DNA from: Leguminivora glycinivorella
Taxonomy: Eukaryota; Arthropoda; Insecta; Lepidoptera; Tortricidae
Assembly: GCF_023078275.1 (NCBI RefSeq)
Contig: NC_062983.1
Span: 8,239,001 to 8,303,000 of the forward strand
Length of the DNA stretch: 64,000 bases
Direction: 5' to 3'
A program made the position numbers and the translations under genes. The notes beneath the pieces are model-generated. The model saw only the letters and a program-made list of their open reading frames with translations. It did not search any database and was not told where the DNA came from. Shown here piece after piece: positions 20,138 to 32,354 of the stretch (the stretch's first letter is position 1; every line of letters starts with the position of its first letter).

Positions 20138-23100
20138 TAAGTATCAAAACGCAGTAAAGAAACACTGCCGGCGTAGGGATGTGACGACCTCATCATCTGG
20201 TGTTTTACCAGGGCAATCAGTAAATGCAGAGTAGCTTATGGTGAGCTGTTAGGAAGTAGCAACACAAGTTTTCCCGGGGAATCCTGTCACTCGAAGTAAG
20301 GCGGGTGTGATGGTGTGACTCGTGTGGCAGAATTTTCAGGAATCTATAGACGGTAGAGCTATGTTCTCGAGTCTATATGAATGTTTGTGTTTTTACTCTT
20401 TTCTCAACTGTTTCCTCTTGGCAATCAAACTCCATTAAAAAATATGAGATCTGTAAGTATATAATTGAATAATCTATTAAATCTACTAGTGTGCAGTTTT
20501 GACATGTAAATTAGCCAAGTTTACATCGTCCAAGGCTGATAGGCTTACCATAAATAAAGTCGTGCCTTAGTTGCAGAAGTTGTTTATGATTCAGCTACAT
20601 ACTTTACTCGTTTACTTTGAACTAATTCCCGTGAACAGTTCAGAAGCAACTTGTGATATACAACGGTCTATGATGTACGACAGTCAATATGTAGGTAATG
20701 ATCTAATGATTTTCATGTAAAAAAGGACCTATGCCAATACGTTACTTTGCTTGGGTGTTATGTTACCACACAGTTTGTTTCCCGTTGAGGGTTCAAAATG
20801 TACGAAATCCTGCGCTATTTCAACTTTTTGCTCTAAGTATTTCTCTTTTTGCTCATTTGTCTAGACAACGGATCACAGTTTTTTTAACGAATTAAAGTTC
20901 AAAATGGAGGAATTTAAAGATACATCTTCAGAAATGCGACACGAACCTTAGATATTATCTAATTATTGTGCAGCATCTTATCTCACGCGTATTTATCTAT
21001 GGTATATTTGCATTAGCAATTTCTTGTTTGTTCTGATTTCCAAGTTTAAATAAATATACCGCGAGTGATATAACTGTAGATAAGATAAATTAGCAAACAA
21101 ATCATGTTTAACCCGTTTTGAATGTTGCATAATGATCAGCTGTTAAATAACTGCATAAATATAAATAAATTAAATATTCCCAACAGGCCTAAATATTATT
21201 AAACAAACAACTTCGATGGCAATTAGATATTTTACGTATAAATTGTCTTCGTTTTCTAAGTGGACCTTACGTAATTCCTATTATGTTACAGCGAAGGCAC
21301 ACACATTTTTAAATTGCTAATTAAGTGTAACAACTAAGGACTCTATTAAGGACTCATGTTGGAATAGAATCTCTTATAATATACCACAAAATGCTCATAT
21401 CACTGCTAGCGAAAAATACAAGAAAATATTACAATAAACCTTTTGTTAGGCTGGCTCCTGACAACACTATGGCATCCAAGACATAAAATCTATTCTTACA
21501 GTCTTTGCAGTCGTGTGGTTTTCTTTTGATAGCAGCCGTACGAGTGTCATTTTGCCATACAGGTCAGCGCACTGAGGCGTACAAACGAGGGCACAGCAAT
21601 GGTAGCCCTTTTGCGGTTGTAACAAGGTTTACGATCGGTCAAATGAGTACCGTCCCGGTCCTAATTTCCGCCCTTGGGCCCGTGACACAGCTACGGCTAC
21701 CGGGCTAGGTGACCGGGATGGGTTGACCTTTTAAACCCTTTCTGGGGAAAATAATGTATACCTAATATTATTGTTGCGTGATTCTTGACAAAGCGGCGAA
21801 AAAAGATCAACATTTTTGCATTTGATTTGGGATTCCGAACTACGGCCTTCTGTTTGTTTTGGACCGCAGAAAGTAAGTGTGAGTAGGTAATTTGAAACAC
21901 CTGTCTAATCTAAACATTAAAACACGTATTTATTGTAGGTATGTAAGCGGTAGATAAGTATGTATGACTCGAAATTAAGTTTTTTTTTTGTGTAGGCGTG
22001 TCATTTCATTATCAATATGTATATTGGACAGCGTTGTAGGCCAATCCTTTTATCCCTAGAGATTTACGAAAGGATCCTTACAATAAAAGCGTCCTTTAAT
22101 TAAAATTTACTATCAGCCTCCCGTTGATTCTCATCGCTTTCCAACTTAAAACCGCCCCAAGCCATTTTCCAATGTTTGCGTCAAGCAAACGTAGCAGTAT
22201 TAATTAAGGGAATGAGAAATTTCATAAAAAGCTTAACATCACAAGAACCTTCAGACTTATACACCCTTTTGGTTGTGTTAAGTCTGATGGACTTGAAGCT
22301 TATCTTCTACAAAGTGTTGAGGGTTTTACATCCTTTTGGTGCCGCGGAGTTTGACCATTGCTCGTGTGATTGTCATTGAAATCGCGAGCATAGGTGAGTC
22401 AGATGCTTGAGTGATCCAGTGTAACGTGGCCCGAGATTCTTAGAACTTTGATCGTTTTCAGAGAGTCATTAATAGTTTCTGATCGATATTTCCAGTGTTG
22501 GCAATCGATTGGAACCTGGCTGCAACTTCATTAATTACTAGCTGAACGATTCGCTGGGAACACTGAGATTGTAGACGTAGCTGGTGCAAATTGCTTTTGT
22601 GTTAGTGTTTCAGTGCGGCTACGTTAGTTACGTAACACAATGGATCTAGTTAGTTACTAGGATCCTATTAGTTACGAGTGTGTACTCAATATTGTCAGCA
22701 ACAAAAGCGAGTGAATTTAAAAAAAAATTTAAGTCACATCTACCTTTCGCCTTTACACGAGAGATTTTTAGCTACGAGAATGTGTTGGATATCCACCAAC
22801 CAGCGTTGTCGAACCCGTTTCCACAAATGTGTATTTTGTGTAAAGAAACGATTTAAGTGGTTATTTACTTAAGACAAAGCCTGAAGCCCTGTTCACGCCG
22901 AAATCGTTCGAGAGCTTTCAAAGCTGCGTGAAAGCCCGTTCCATCTCGACTTTTATCCTCGCTCCGACTAAAGTATCTCCAAAGTGATGCTTTTCGCGTT
23001 TTTAAATGTTCCTTTCAAGGAGATACTTTGAGAAACCGTTTAAGTAAACCAAATGGTTCTCATTGTGTTTGGAAGGAAGATAAATAAAAATTAAGTATGT

Positions 23101-24600
23101 TATTTTCTAGTGTAATTGAATAAATTAGCCGGATCCAGATGAGCACTGAGATGACTACACGCTCAACACTATCCCATATCAAAACATTTTTATATAAAAT
23201 TTCGTCAAGACGGGATCATATGACTCCTATCAGAAAATTATCAAATATCATTTAGAGCCAAGCGTCTAAATCTTCAGCAGCACCTCCGGATATTTAGCAT
23301 TTCATGCTGCCGAGATCATTGTTTTTACCTGGATGTTTTCAATACAGGTTCTATGCCAAGAGTACGAAAATACTCATGATATGTTCTATAAAGTGCAAAG
23401 ATCTTAATTAAGATTGTAAGTAAGCAATTTGTTCTATTAGCATAAGGGCTCGAGGCGTTGGCCCAGACGCGAAATTACTTTTCAAGTAGCTGCTGAGTAG
23501 ACTACTTGTAATTTAATTAACTCGAGCTTAAGCGAGACAATCAAGCGATACTTCTCATTCCCGCTTTGAAAAAATGACAGTTCCAATCTGACGAAGTCGA
23601 TAGCCGTAGCCGAAGAATACAAAGCGAAAACTACAACTGATGCCCTTAAGTAATGCCTGTACCAGGGAGTCAAGAGTCGAGGAAGTTGAGGAACAGCCTC
23701 ATAAAGACATGCTCATCGTCGCGCGGACAGTCGCGACGGTTGCACACATGACTCTAAAATTTACCAGACGGCACGGTGAAGTTTTAGGTAAAATTTATCA
23801 CACGCGCCCGCTATAAAACTGTCTTTAACCAGGAACTGTACCAGCATATTTTGTGAACCTCAAGATATTGATGGCTTTTGGCAAAACTATCTCCTTACTA
23901 CTGGAAATTGGCGCTGCGCTTGGCGCTGAGCTGCTGCACAGCAACTAAACTAAACTTGTTCGCATGTCGCTTTTTAAAATTACCTACATATGTATCGATT
24001 TTATATTAAATATTGAATTGTTATTTAAGGAATAACTTAATTAAGCACTGTGCGTTGAACTAGAATTAAGTTAACTAGTAAGATATTCTCATGTAAGTGA
24101 ATTTGTAATTCTTATGGGAATAAATAATCTTTAACCGTAAATTCCTTTCCTTTGTAGAGATTTGTTATTTTTGTAAAAATAAACTTGATTTAACAAAAGA
24201 CCTTGTTTGTTTCGAATTTGACGTAATTAAACGTCAAAGGTGGTGCTAAAATGCTAACCTATTTATAAACTTGCTAACCTAACACGCACATCGGAATTGG
24301 TTTTATTTATAACCCTGCCCTTTGTTTACTTTACTTGAAGTTTTGTTGTTATACTTAAGTTAATTTTGTGTGACGTATTAACTTAAGCACCTATAGGTAT
24401 AATTTTCGTAGGCGGAATTCATAAATACATTGCAAGGTATTAAAATTACAAGCCGGTCAAACAGGTACAGCAATTTTAGTGTCGGAATGCGGTAAAGTAC
24501 TTCAGGAGTTTTAATTATTAATTGGTCAATTTAATCATTAAATACACTTGGACCATATGTTACTACCACTATTTATATCAATAAAGGTACCCATTGATAA
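20138..24600. other. Intergenic, nothing recognised
   Basis: About 4.5 kb, AT-rich. An open frame at 21505-21708 lies in a GC-richer patch but has no domain. No RNA gene, tandem array or confident element boundary was seen. Confidence 0.5.
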
Positions 24601-24625
24601 CAATCTTGATTTTTATTATTTTATT

Positions 24626-24905
24626 TGACATTTACAATACAATACAATACTCTTTATTGCGCACCTCACATAGTTTACAAGTAATACACAAGAAACAAAA
24701 CAAATGAAACAGAGGTAACAACAGGCGGTATATTTGTAGCAGTGAGTCTCAGATATACATAGGTACATAGAAGCATAAAGAATAAAAGTGACCTGTGGGT
24801 TGCCGACTTTTGAAAATCCTAAATACTTGCTTCTTGAAGAACCCCATGTCACAGGCGTCACAGCACAAGGGAAACACCTCATTCCACAACTTGTGCAGTT
24901 GTGCA
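24626..24905 (-). mobile_element. L2/CR1-like LINE, ORF end and 3' tail
   Basis: On the minus strand the frame reads HKLWNEVFPL then CDMGFFKKQVFRIFKSRQPT, the usual end of the LINE reverse-transcriptase ORF (the W-N...E-V-F-P block). The 3' end has GCGCAATAAAGAGTATTGTA with an AATAAA and repeated TATTG. Compared with the copy at 49170-50590 it lacks the four residues KLPS after W-N. It is 5'-truncated. Confidence 0.75.
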
Positions 24906-26842
24906 TTTATGGATTTTTTTTTGTAATGAGGTTTATAGGTTGGTAGTGAAGTTTATCGGTTGTTAATATAATGTTATTCATTATGTTTACACTTTCATTC
25001 GTTTTTATAGCTCAATAACATTCGTGGAGTTATTAAATTATACTAACGACGGCATTAAACGCATCTGTTGAGTTGAGCGCAACTTGAAGTAGAAATTATT
25101 AAACAGTTGAGTAGTAATAGTAACAGTTGAATTTGTGTTGCAACCAGTCCTGCTTGAGTTTCGCAAGGCTTTATTAAACCACATGTGGTGCAGTTTACAA
25201 ACTACTTTATACTTTACAAGTTTACATGTACATATGTAGTAGTTGGACTAGCTAGAGCTAGAGAGATTATGAGCATTAAAACGAGGAGGCATTGCAAAAT
25301 GTGGAGGTTTGTGCCCGTCTCTAAGTCCCGCCTAAGACACATCTTTGGTTCGCAACGCAATTGACCTGACTAGGTTACGGAAGAGTACATCACTGTTCCC
25401 ACGTACTTATCCTGTTTCGGCGATTCTGCGTCTAATCTGGGGCAACCTTGACTTACTGAAGTCAATGCCGACTAAGACAACGGAACCATGGAGTTAGGTA
25501 CGTCGTCACTCAAATCAATTTGGTGTTGTATTTGAGCTTTGTTTACATTTATATTGTTTAAGTATTGTGTTTGTTTATACTTTCATGGTTTGTAATTTCG
25601 CAGTGTCAGGCACTGAGAGATCTGTCCTGAATATTGTCATGATGTGTACCTACAACTAGTTTGAATAATAAAATAGATGATTAATGACACCGCTTATAAC
25701 GATATATTCCAATTTCCTACATCAGGCAGCGACACATTCTATGCTTCGCGCCATTGATGATGAGGCGCACATTTTGTACAAATTCAATCTTTAATAACAT
25801 GTCAATACAAGCAAGACACGCATCATTAATTCATTATGACTGACACGGCTTATACAGGAAAACCACCAAACTGTCCAGTGTTCATAGACACGTAGGTCAT
25901 ACTTGATAGACTAAACATTGTCAATGCCAAGGTCGCGATATGAGTCATTAATGTCTCCTAGTAAATAATGACTAATAAGCATGTCTAAATTACAGTTATT
26001 GGGACTTGGGAGTCCAATGGTCATCGTTTTTATGTGTTTCAACTAAATGAGTCATACTTATCTAATAGTCGGAACGTAGCAGGTACAACGCCCTCTTTGG
26101 TATTCCGAAGTTACTCTGTACAAAACAAGGAGGCAAAAAATACATATGTACACAAAAAAGAACAGGTGCTTGACAATCTTGAGAATCAAGAGGTCGAGGA
26201 AGAGTTTTGTTGACCAGCTCAAGGAGAAGGCCGGTGTCATGTAGTATCAAGAGCTAAAGAGGAAAGCGGAGAATAAGGAAAAATGGCGCATACTCCACCG
26301 ACAAGAGCTACATAGGTCTTAAATAAGAAGAAGCCTGACAATATTTTATTCTCTGAAGGAAGTTTACAAAGACAGGAGCCGTGCGTCTTATCTACGAGTA
26401 CGATTCTCATAAATGCCACCACCTATTTATAAAGTCCTTCGTGTTTATTAGTATAAATCAGAGATAATCGCCATGTGACACATTGATACGGCGGGAAGAG
26501 CGTTTAATTTTACACCTCCTGGGCAACGGTCGGTGGCACTCCGCTATTTTTAGCGACGTCTTGCGAGGGCACGGTCTAGGTCAAACGGTATCGTTTAGGC
26601 AGACCACCTGTTCCCATCGGTTCGTGGTCGTGAATGTATGTAGTGAACCAGGGTAGTATGACCTAGAAGTTTGTAAAATGTTTCTGGAGAGGACTACAGG
26701 TGGTGCTAGCTGGCTTACTCCGAAGACAAAGAATATACATAGTCAGCGGGGGTATCTAGTCAGCCATTTAGAGGGATGCTCATTATGCTCAAGTAATTGT
26801 GAACGCCTTGTCGGCTCCGGTTCTTATATTGGTAGTATCGCC
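24906..26842. other. Intergenic, nothing recognised
   Basis: No supported gene or repeat. Short minus-strand open frames at 26058-26422 overlap each other and show no domain. Confidence 0.5.
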
Positions 26843-26908
26843 ATCATCATATCAGCCTCTTGCCCACTGCTCATCACAAGGCCTCTTCTAACTACAACGC
26901 CTCTTGTC
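26843..26908 (-). mobile_element. RTE-like LINE 3' tail fragment
   Basis: CATCATCATATCAGCCTCTT, then GCCCACTGCTCATCACAAGG and CCTCTTCTAACTACAACGCC, is the reverse complement of an RTE-like tail (GGCGT...AGAGGCCT...AGCAGTGGGC...GATGATGATG). Confidence 0.45.
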
Positions 26909-27201
26909 CCGTTCCTGAAGCTAGTTTCACATCTGATGGCCCTACAAATACTTAGTAGGTACATATAGTATAACAAGTTAACAACTTTAAAATCTCTACT
27001 CAAAAACTGCATAATAGTTAAACTGGTCCGCACGAGACTACGAATCGCTCTGATTTCGTGAGTATTTGGAATGAACTCCAAGGCCGTGGATTAGGAGGCG
27101 TTGCCACACACGTTTCCTTGTTCTTATGGTGTTTATTGTTTTTCATGGTTTGGTATTGGTACACTTTTCAACGTATTGTTACTGATAAAGGGACGGATTA
27201 C

Positions 27202-29290
27202 TTTTTTTTTTAATTTTTTTTTTAATTTATTTCTAATAAACACTATAAAGATGCTTACTGCTACAATTTCGCCAAACCAAAGTTTAACGGCGAGGTTATG
27301 CACTCTTATATTAAATACTTATAACTATTCATTAACATGCACCATCAGTTAATACAAAACTAACCACTAACAGTTGAATTTGGAGGACACGTAACATGTC
27401 AACAGATCCAGTCATATCCTATGCTACAATCTACATTAGGTATGTATGCACGTAGGTTGTTTACATCTTACGCCGCCTCCCAAGAGCATAGTATACTAAA
27501 GCTACTTATTGATTAATGTATCTATGTTCTTTAAACTAACACTGAAATGATCTAAATGAGAGTATCTAATAGGAACTTTTTTACTCTGTTTTTAAAGACT
27601 ACTTTACTACTACTATTGTTACATGATTCTTCAAGGAAAACATTGTTAAAAATTCGGGGTGTCAGGTAACTGCGCGTTCTCTTCCCGTAATAGTTACTAG
27701 CCAAAGGTTCAACATACTTTTGAATAGTCGTATCTCTTAAACTACGGGTATATAATTTAGGCTTTTTAAAATCAGTTTTTTTAAATTGGTCCGTTGCTAT
27801 TAGGTACTTTATTTTTTCATGCACCGGCAAGATTTCCATTTTTTGGTATAAGACTTTATAGTTTCGGTTGCACTGTTCTAATATTTTCTTATCTGATATG
27901 GTTTTTAATATCCTAGTTTGTAACTGTAGTATTCTGTCAAGATAAGTATTAAAAGTACGCCCGTAAGCTATAGCTCCATAACCTATAACTGCGTCTGCCA
28001 GTGCATGATATATCATACATAGGATTTTCTTACTAGCTACGTTTTTCAAATTAATAAATTTACATAATATTGAACGCAATTTGTTACAAAGTGTGTCTAC
28101 ATGATTTTTCCAGCTGAAATGTTTATCTATAGTTAGGCCAAGATATTTAAATGATTCTACGACTTCTAAACTTTTACAATTGCACTCTTTTTCTCTTCTA
28201 TGCAGGCAATCATAGGTGTGTCCAACTACACTAATAGACTGAACATTCGCTTTCAAATAGGGAGAACTTATGATCATGCACTTAGTTTTTGCTACGTTTA
28301 ATATAATCCCATTATCATGCGACCATTTAATAATATTTGTAAAATCCTCCTGTATACATTGTTCAATCTTATCCATGTCTTTATCCGCATACAAAAGGCA
28401 TGTATCGTCGGCATACATATATATTGAACAGTTGCGGACCACATTAGTTATGCTATTTACATGCATTATGTACCCGACCGGGCCATATACCGATCCAGTC
28501 GGAACACCAGTCAGTACCTCTGCGTCTTCGCCTTCGACACCGTCGATAGCGGCGCGCAGTGTCCTTCTTGAGAGGTATGTTCGGAACCATTTCAACATTG
28601 GACCACGAACACCACATTCATCCATCGCCTGCAGCAGCTGTTCGTGATCCAATGTATCAAATGCTTTTTTAAAATCAATGAAAAGTATACCTACATACCT
28701 CTTCTTATCTAAGTTACTATTTACTTCATCTGTAAAATCTGCCAAGGCTGTAGAGGTACTACGACCGGTTCTAAAACCATACTGCTTGTCATTGATAATT
28801 TTGTTTTTCTCTATAAAAGCACTTATCTGTTTTATTACAATTTTTTCCGTTATTTTATTAATTATAGACAAAATCGCTATAGGCCTGTAATTACCATAAT
28901 CTAAGTGGTCTCCTTGCTTAAATATAGGCCGTATAAGGGCTTGTTTTAGTTCATCCGGGTATTTTCCCGTAGATATACACATATTAACAAAGTTTGCTAA
29001 AATGGGACTAATTTCCTTTGAAACATATTTTAAATCTTGCAATCTGATCCTATCCCGCCCAGGCGATTTTGTACTCATAGTATTAAAAACTTTCTCGACT
29101 TCGATGTGATTTATTTTTTGGAATCTAAAACTAATATTACATTGGTTAACATAACTTTGGCGGTCTAAGAACTTAATGTTACAGTTATGTTTAATATTAA
29201 CTATTTCTTGAGTAAACGTGACTTGATGGTATACGATGACGGCCCCCAAACTCTTGACACTTTTCCGAACTTTAAGATTGGATTTGTTCT
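27202..29290 (-). mobile_element. 5'-truncated non-LTR retrotransposon (CR1/Jockey-type)
   Basis: On the minus strand this holds a reverse-transcriptase ORF (27552-29249), a 3' UTR (27232-27551), AATAAA (27226-27231) and a poly(A) tail read as two T-runs at 27202-27223. The endonuclease domain expected upstream of the reverse transcriptase is absent, so the copy was truncated near 29290, as target-primed insertion commonly does. A flanking target duplication was not found. The uninterrupted ORF and remaining poly(A) suggest a fairly recent insertion. Confidence 0.85.
27552..29249 (-). CDS. LINE reverse transcriptase (partial ORF2)
   Basis: 565 codons without a stop. Reverse-transcriptase blocks appear in order: KSPGRDRI near residue 61, NYRPIAIL 120-127, QYGFRTGRST 156-165, LFIDFKKAFDTLDH 189-202 (motif A with catalytic Asp), GVPTGSVYGP 248-257 (motif B), MYADDTCLL 278-286 (motif C, YADD) and SFKYLGL further on. 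The C-terminal region has a basic YLTPRIFNN block typical of CR1/L2-like LINEs. Motif B is usually G-V-P-Q-G-S-V-L-G-P; here Q is T and L is Y. The frame is open upstream to a TAG near 29290, with no convincing ATG, so it is the remnant of a longer protein. It copies element RNA into DNA at a nicked target. The clade assignment is tentative. Confidence 0.88.
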   Translation of the reverse strand: MGAVIVYHQVTFTQEIVNIKHNCNIKFLDRQSYVNQCNISFRFQKINHIEVEKVFNTMSTKSPGRDRIRLQDLKYVSKEISPILANFVNMCISTGKYPDELKQALIRPIFKQGDHLDYGNYRPIAILSIINKITEKIVIKQISAFIEKNKIINDKQYGFRTGRSTSTALADFTDEVNSNLDKKRYVGILFIDFKKAFDTLDHEQLLQAMDECGVRGPMLKWFRTYLSRRTLRAAIDGVEGEDAEVLTGVPTGSVYGPVGYIMHVNSITNVVRNCSIYMYADDTCLLYADKDMDKIEQCIQEDFTNIIKWSHDNGIILNVAKTKCMIISSPYLKANVQSISVVGHTYDCLHRREKECNCKSLEVVESFKYLGLTIDKHFSWKNHVDTLCNKLRSILCKFINLKNVASKKILCMIYHALADAVIGYGAIAYGRTFNTYLDRILQLQTRILKTISDKKILEQCNRNYKVLYQKMEILPVHEKIKYLIATDQFKKTDFKKPKLYTRSLRDTTIQKYVEPLASNYYGKRTRSYLTPRIFNNVFLEESCNNSSSKVVFKNRVKKFLLDTLI

Positions 29291-29824
29291 ATTCTGAAAT
29301 CTAAATTTATTTAGAAGTGCAGTACAAAGATTGTATACAAATAAAACGTGGGTCATTTAGAGCCGACGTAATGAGCGTGTCCAATCAACGCCTACAATAC
29401 TATTGTACCATCAACCAATTTGAAACCTATGACACTCTAGAACCCTGTCTTATTGACACTGTGCTGTATTTACCGTATACTGACTCTCAAGTTTATAATG
29501 AAAAGGTTCTACAGTGGCCTAGGATTCTTGGTTGACTGTACCATTTACGACGCAGAATCCAGAACTCACGTCATTCTCAGATCAGATTGACAGAAATATC
29601 AAAACATTCAGATCACTAATGGCAGTGATGGCATGAGAACGTCAGTAGCAAAACAAGCAAGGAACAAAGGCAGCTAGCATCGATTAGTACTGTAAATAGA
29701 TTCGTCCAATCTGTTCGTTCATTAGTGATATCTGATTAAAAGTGAAACTATTAGGAACCTTTGTACTGATATCTAGCGTGGGTTGACTAAAATCGTCAGG
29801 CGTGTCGCGTGTTATGACTGTGTA
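29291..29824. other. Intergenic, nothing recognised
   Basis: The flank of the LINE. A 72-codon open frame at 29317-29535 has no support. Confidence 0.4.
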
Positions 29825-29826
29825 TA

Positions 29827-29985
29827 CAGTTGTAGTGCGAAAAGATTTGCCTTCGTATTGTTACGGAAACGTACGAACGTGTAATGCTATTTCAGTCAGT
29901 GTCAGTACAAGATGTACCGACATTGACTGAACTAGCATGACAAATACGAACGTTTCCGAAGGAAACCCTTTTCGCACTACATCTG
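29827..29985. mobile_element. Tc1/mariner-type fold-back MITE with TA ends
   Basis: The 159-bp element has inverted ends CAGTTGTAGTGCGAAAAG (29827-29844) and CTTTTCGCACTACATCTG (29968-29985), differing at one position, with much of the interior also mirrored (AACGTTTCCG, GTCAGTGTC). It is flanked by TA on both sides (29825-29826 and 29986-29987), the target preference of Tc1/mariner elements. It does not encode a protein. Confidence 0.8.
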
Positions 29986-30128
29986 TACTGTAGAGAGTAT
30001 TGTTCTGGTATTCGTAGTACCTATATGTGCAAGGAATATAATGAGTGAAAATGACGTGCAAGCATTTAGTTTCTAAACGATTATACAGCGGTTTTGATTT
30101 CAAAACCGAAATATCCAGCAGGGTTTAA

Positions 30129-30189
30129 CACTTTTGCGACCGACCGGTTTCTGACGTAGTGCGCCGTTTTTTGTCTGGTAGTGAAGGTG
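30129..30189. mobile_element. TTAA-flanked micro-MITE (piggyBac-like)
   Basis: CACTTTTGCGACC at the left and GGTAGTGAAGGTG at the right are imperfect inverted ends. Each is bordered by TTAA (30125-30128, 30190-30193), the target of piggyBac-type transposases. It is only 61 bp long. Confidence 0.5.
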
Positions 30190-30423
30190 TTAAAGAGCCG
30201 AAGTACTAAGCTACGCTGATGGTTACAATAAATTAATACGATTTGAAGCCCAATACCTTTTCCATATCACCCATTAGGTAACTTGGCTTAGGACACATCC
30301 CTCAAAGGACGGACAATAGGCTAGTCACATACAACGCACACATATAAAGTCGAAATTTCGTTATCTCTCTATTCGATTCTGTCCTCTCTAGCGTTCACGT
30401 GTAAATAAATTCCATATAAAGTA

Positions 30424-30612
30424 ATCCATTTTTATATTATACTATACAATTATGGGAAAGTGTGTGTGTCTGTTTGTTTGTCCGTCTTTCACGGCAAAAC
30501 GGAACGACGAATTGACGTGATTTTTTAAATGGATCTCCAGTTGAAAGGATGGAGAGTGACATAGCCGCAATTTTAGAATTTAACGCGAGCGGAGCAGCGG
30601 GCAAAAACTAGT
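30424..30612 (-). repeat. Interspersed repeat family B (copy 2, reverse)
   Basis: It contains GTTTGTCCGTCTTTCACGGC, GGATGGAGAGTGACATAG and GCGGGCAAAAACTAGTA, the reverse complement of the 8145-8389 copy, with the middle shortened. Confidence 0.8.
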
Positions 30613-30777
30613 AAACTATAAAGATGATGTTAATTGTCAATTAGGTATCGATAACAAATGCCATGATAAACAAAAACTTACAAATTGAACATAGAAGCTT
30701 TGGATGACATCCAGTTTCCTATTGCCAAGCTCGGATAGATCGCTTCTTGGCACAGATTTATTTGTTATCCGTTAGTA

Positions 30778-30908
30778 CTCGCCATCAAATATATCGGACC
30801 TCCCAAAGCTTTCACAAATATAAGAATATGCTTCACTTGTAAAGACGTTATAGTGTGTTCCGATATTTGTGAGCACTTTGTCAGATCCGATATATCAGAT
30901 GGCGAATG
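30778..30908. mobile_element. MITE with GCCATC...ATATATCGG ends and TA flanks
   Basis: CTCGCCATCAAATATATCGG (30778-30797) is mirrored by CCGATATATCAGATGGCGAA (30887-30906). Internal ACAAATAT/ATATTTGTGAG motifs are also inverted. TA lies on both sides (30776-30777, 30909-30910). The right half of a relative lies at 44127-44200. Confidence 0.65.
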
Positions 30909-30910
30909 TA

Positions 30911-31798
30911 CAAACATTGCCATGATAGTGGCGTAGTTGAAAAAGTCCAGGGAGTATTTCAATGTGATTTACTCAAGGTTGAAGTTGGTGTAGTTAGTAT
31001 TTTTATAGTATTATGTTTGTTTGGGTGATGTTTGCCAAATGGGCTCCACAGCTGGTGTGTACAGTTTGCTATTTATCATTAGGGATAGGTTAATAGTCTG
31101 AATAAAACTTGTGTTCTTCTGCTTTTGCTCGTGTGTTCATTAGAAATTTCTATATTTTAATAAACAAACTCATTAAATTTCCGTTACCACAAAAGATATT
31201 AATGTCTACTTCTACGCTAATCTGGCGTCAAGCATTTTAGATGCACAAAACCATCTTATCAGCAAAATTTTTGATTTGTATTAATTTTATCCTAAAAATC
31301 TAAAAAGTATATGTTGTACAGTTTTCTGCTGACATATGTAACAATTCATCTATTGTACTTAAACAAGGGTTTACTTTAGTATAAAATATCTGTGATAATC
31401 GCTACTAACCTCTTAATATTATTACAACTCCCTTCTCTACAGCCAAGGGTATTACCATTAAAATTATCATAAAGTTAATAGTTTATGTAGGAACTACGTA
31501 ATTCATACCCCAGTTGCAAAAGGGCGGATGTGCAACAGAATCTATGAGAATATACAACCATTTGGTTCCTAGATAGTTATAGTGAGGGTCAGCTATAATC
31601 CAATATGTTTTAAACTTTCCCAATTTGTGGAAGCCGCGTAGTTTTGATACAGTTATAATTAACAAACTATTACCCGAGAGATATTGAACTAATATGTGAG
31701 TTTTTATAGTTTAGTCCTTTACTTTTATACAGGGTGTCATTTTTTAGCACTGGAAATATCGTGGCGAGTTGTCCGAGCGGTTCGGACGATTTCCACCA
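30911..31798. other. Intergenic, nothing firm
   Basis: AT-rich. ACAGGGTGTCATTTTTTAGC near 31731 resembles the start of a dispersed repeat, but no partner is present. Confidence 0.45.
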
Positions 31799-32354
31799 TA
31801 GAGGAATAAGTAGGTAAGGAAGAGTTGTAACTCCATACATCAGTAAATGCGTGTTATTTTATTTGTAGTGACATCTAGCGACAATGTCAATCACGCGTCA
31901 AATAGCGTAAATTATCAGTACTGCTACATGTCAATAGATGTCGCGACGAACGAAGAGTCTAATGCTCACCAATTTTTAGCTAATATTACAATAGTATTTA
32001 ATCAGTATTCTGTTTTCAATTCCTTCTGCTTGTAATATAAGTTAGTAAACTCTTCTAGTATTAAATTTTTGGCAGACGAGACACTGTTGACACCTATTAT
32101 AGAGGAGTGGTACTGATAATTTACGCTATTTGACGCGTGATTGACGCCTTATTGTCGCTAGATGTCACTACAAATAACCCGCATTTACTGATGTATGGAG
32201 TTACAACTCTTCCCTTACTTACATACATACAATCACGCCTGTATCCCATAAAGAGGTAGGCAGAGCACATGAAACTACTAAAGCTTCAGGGCCACTCATG
32301 GCAAATAAGGGGTTGAAAGAAAACGAAACTGTGGCCCTTACTTATTCCTCTATA
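31799..32354. mobile_element. Fold-back element with ~120-bp arms, containing a nested SINE
   Basis: TAGAGGAATAAGTAGGTAAG (31799-31818) and the following ~100 bp, including GACATCTAGCGACAATGTCA and TCAAATAGCGTAAATTATCA, recur in reverse complement at about 32110-32221 and 32345-32352. The right arm is split by an insertion at 32222-32334. Direct repeats ATTTCCACCA lie at 31789-31798 and 32355-32364, a likely target duplication with 2 bases of slack. No ORF of note is present. Confidence 0.8.
32222..32334 (-). mobile_element. Interspersed repeat family C (SINE-like) fragment with 10-bp target duplication
   Basis: The insertion begins ATACATACAATCACGCCTG and ends GAAACTGTGG. CCCTTACTTA lies on both sides (32212-32221 and 32335-32344), a clean 10-bp duplication typical of target-primed insertion. 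On the minus strand the 3' tail is a GTAT repeat. Longer copies are at 44543-44802 (same orientation) and 42473-42700 (opposite). Confidence 0.85.
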
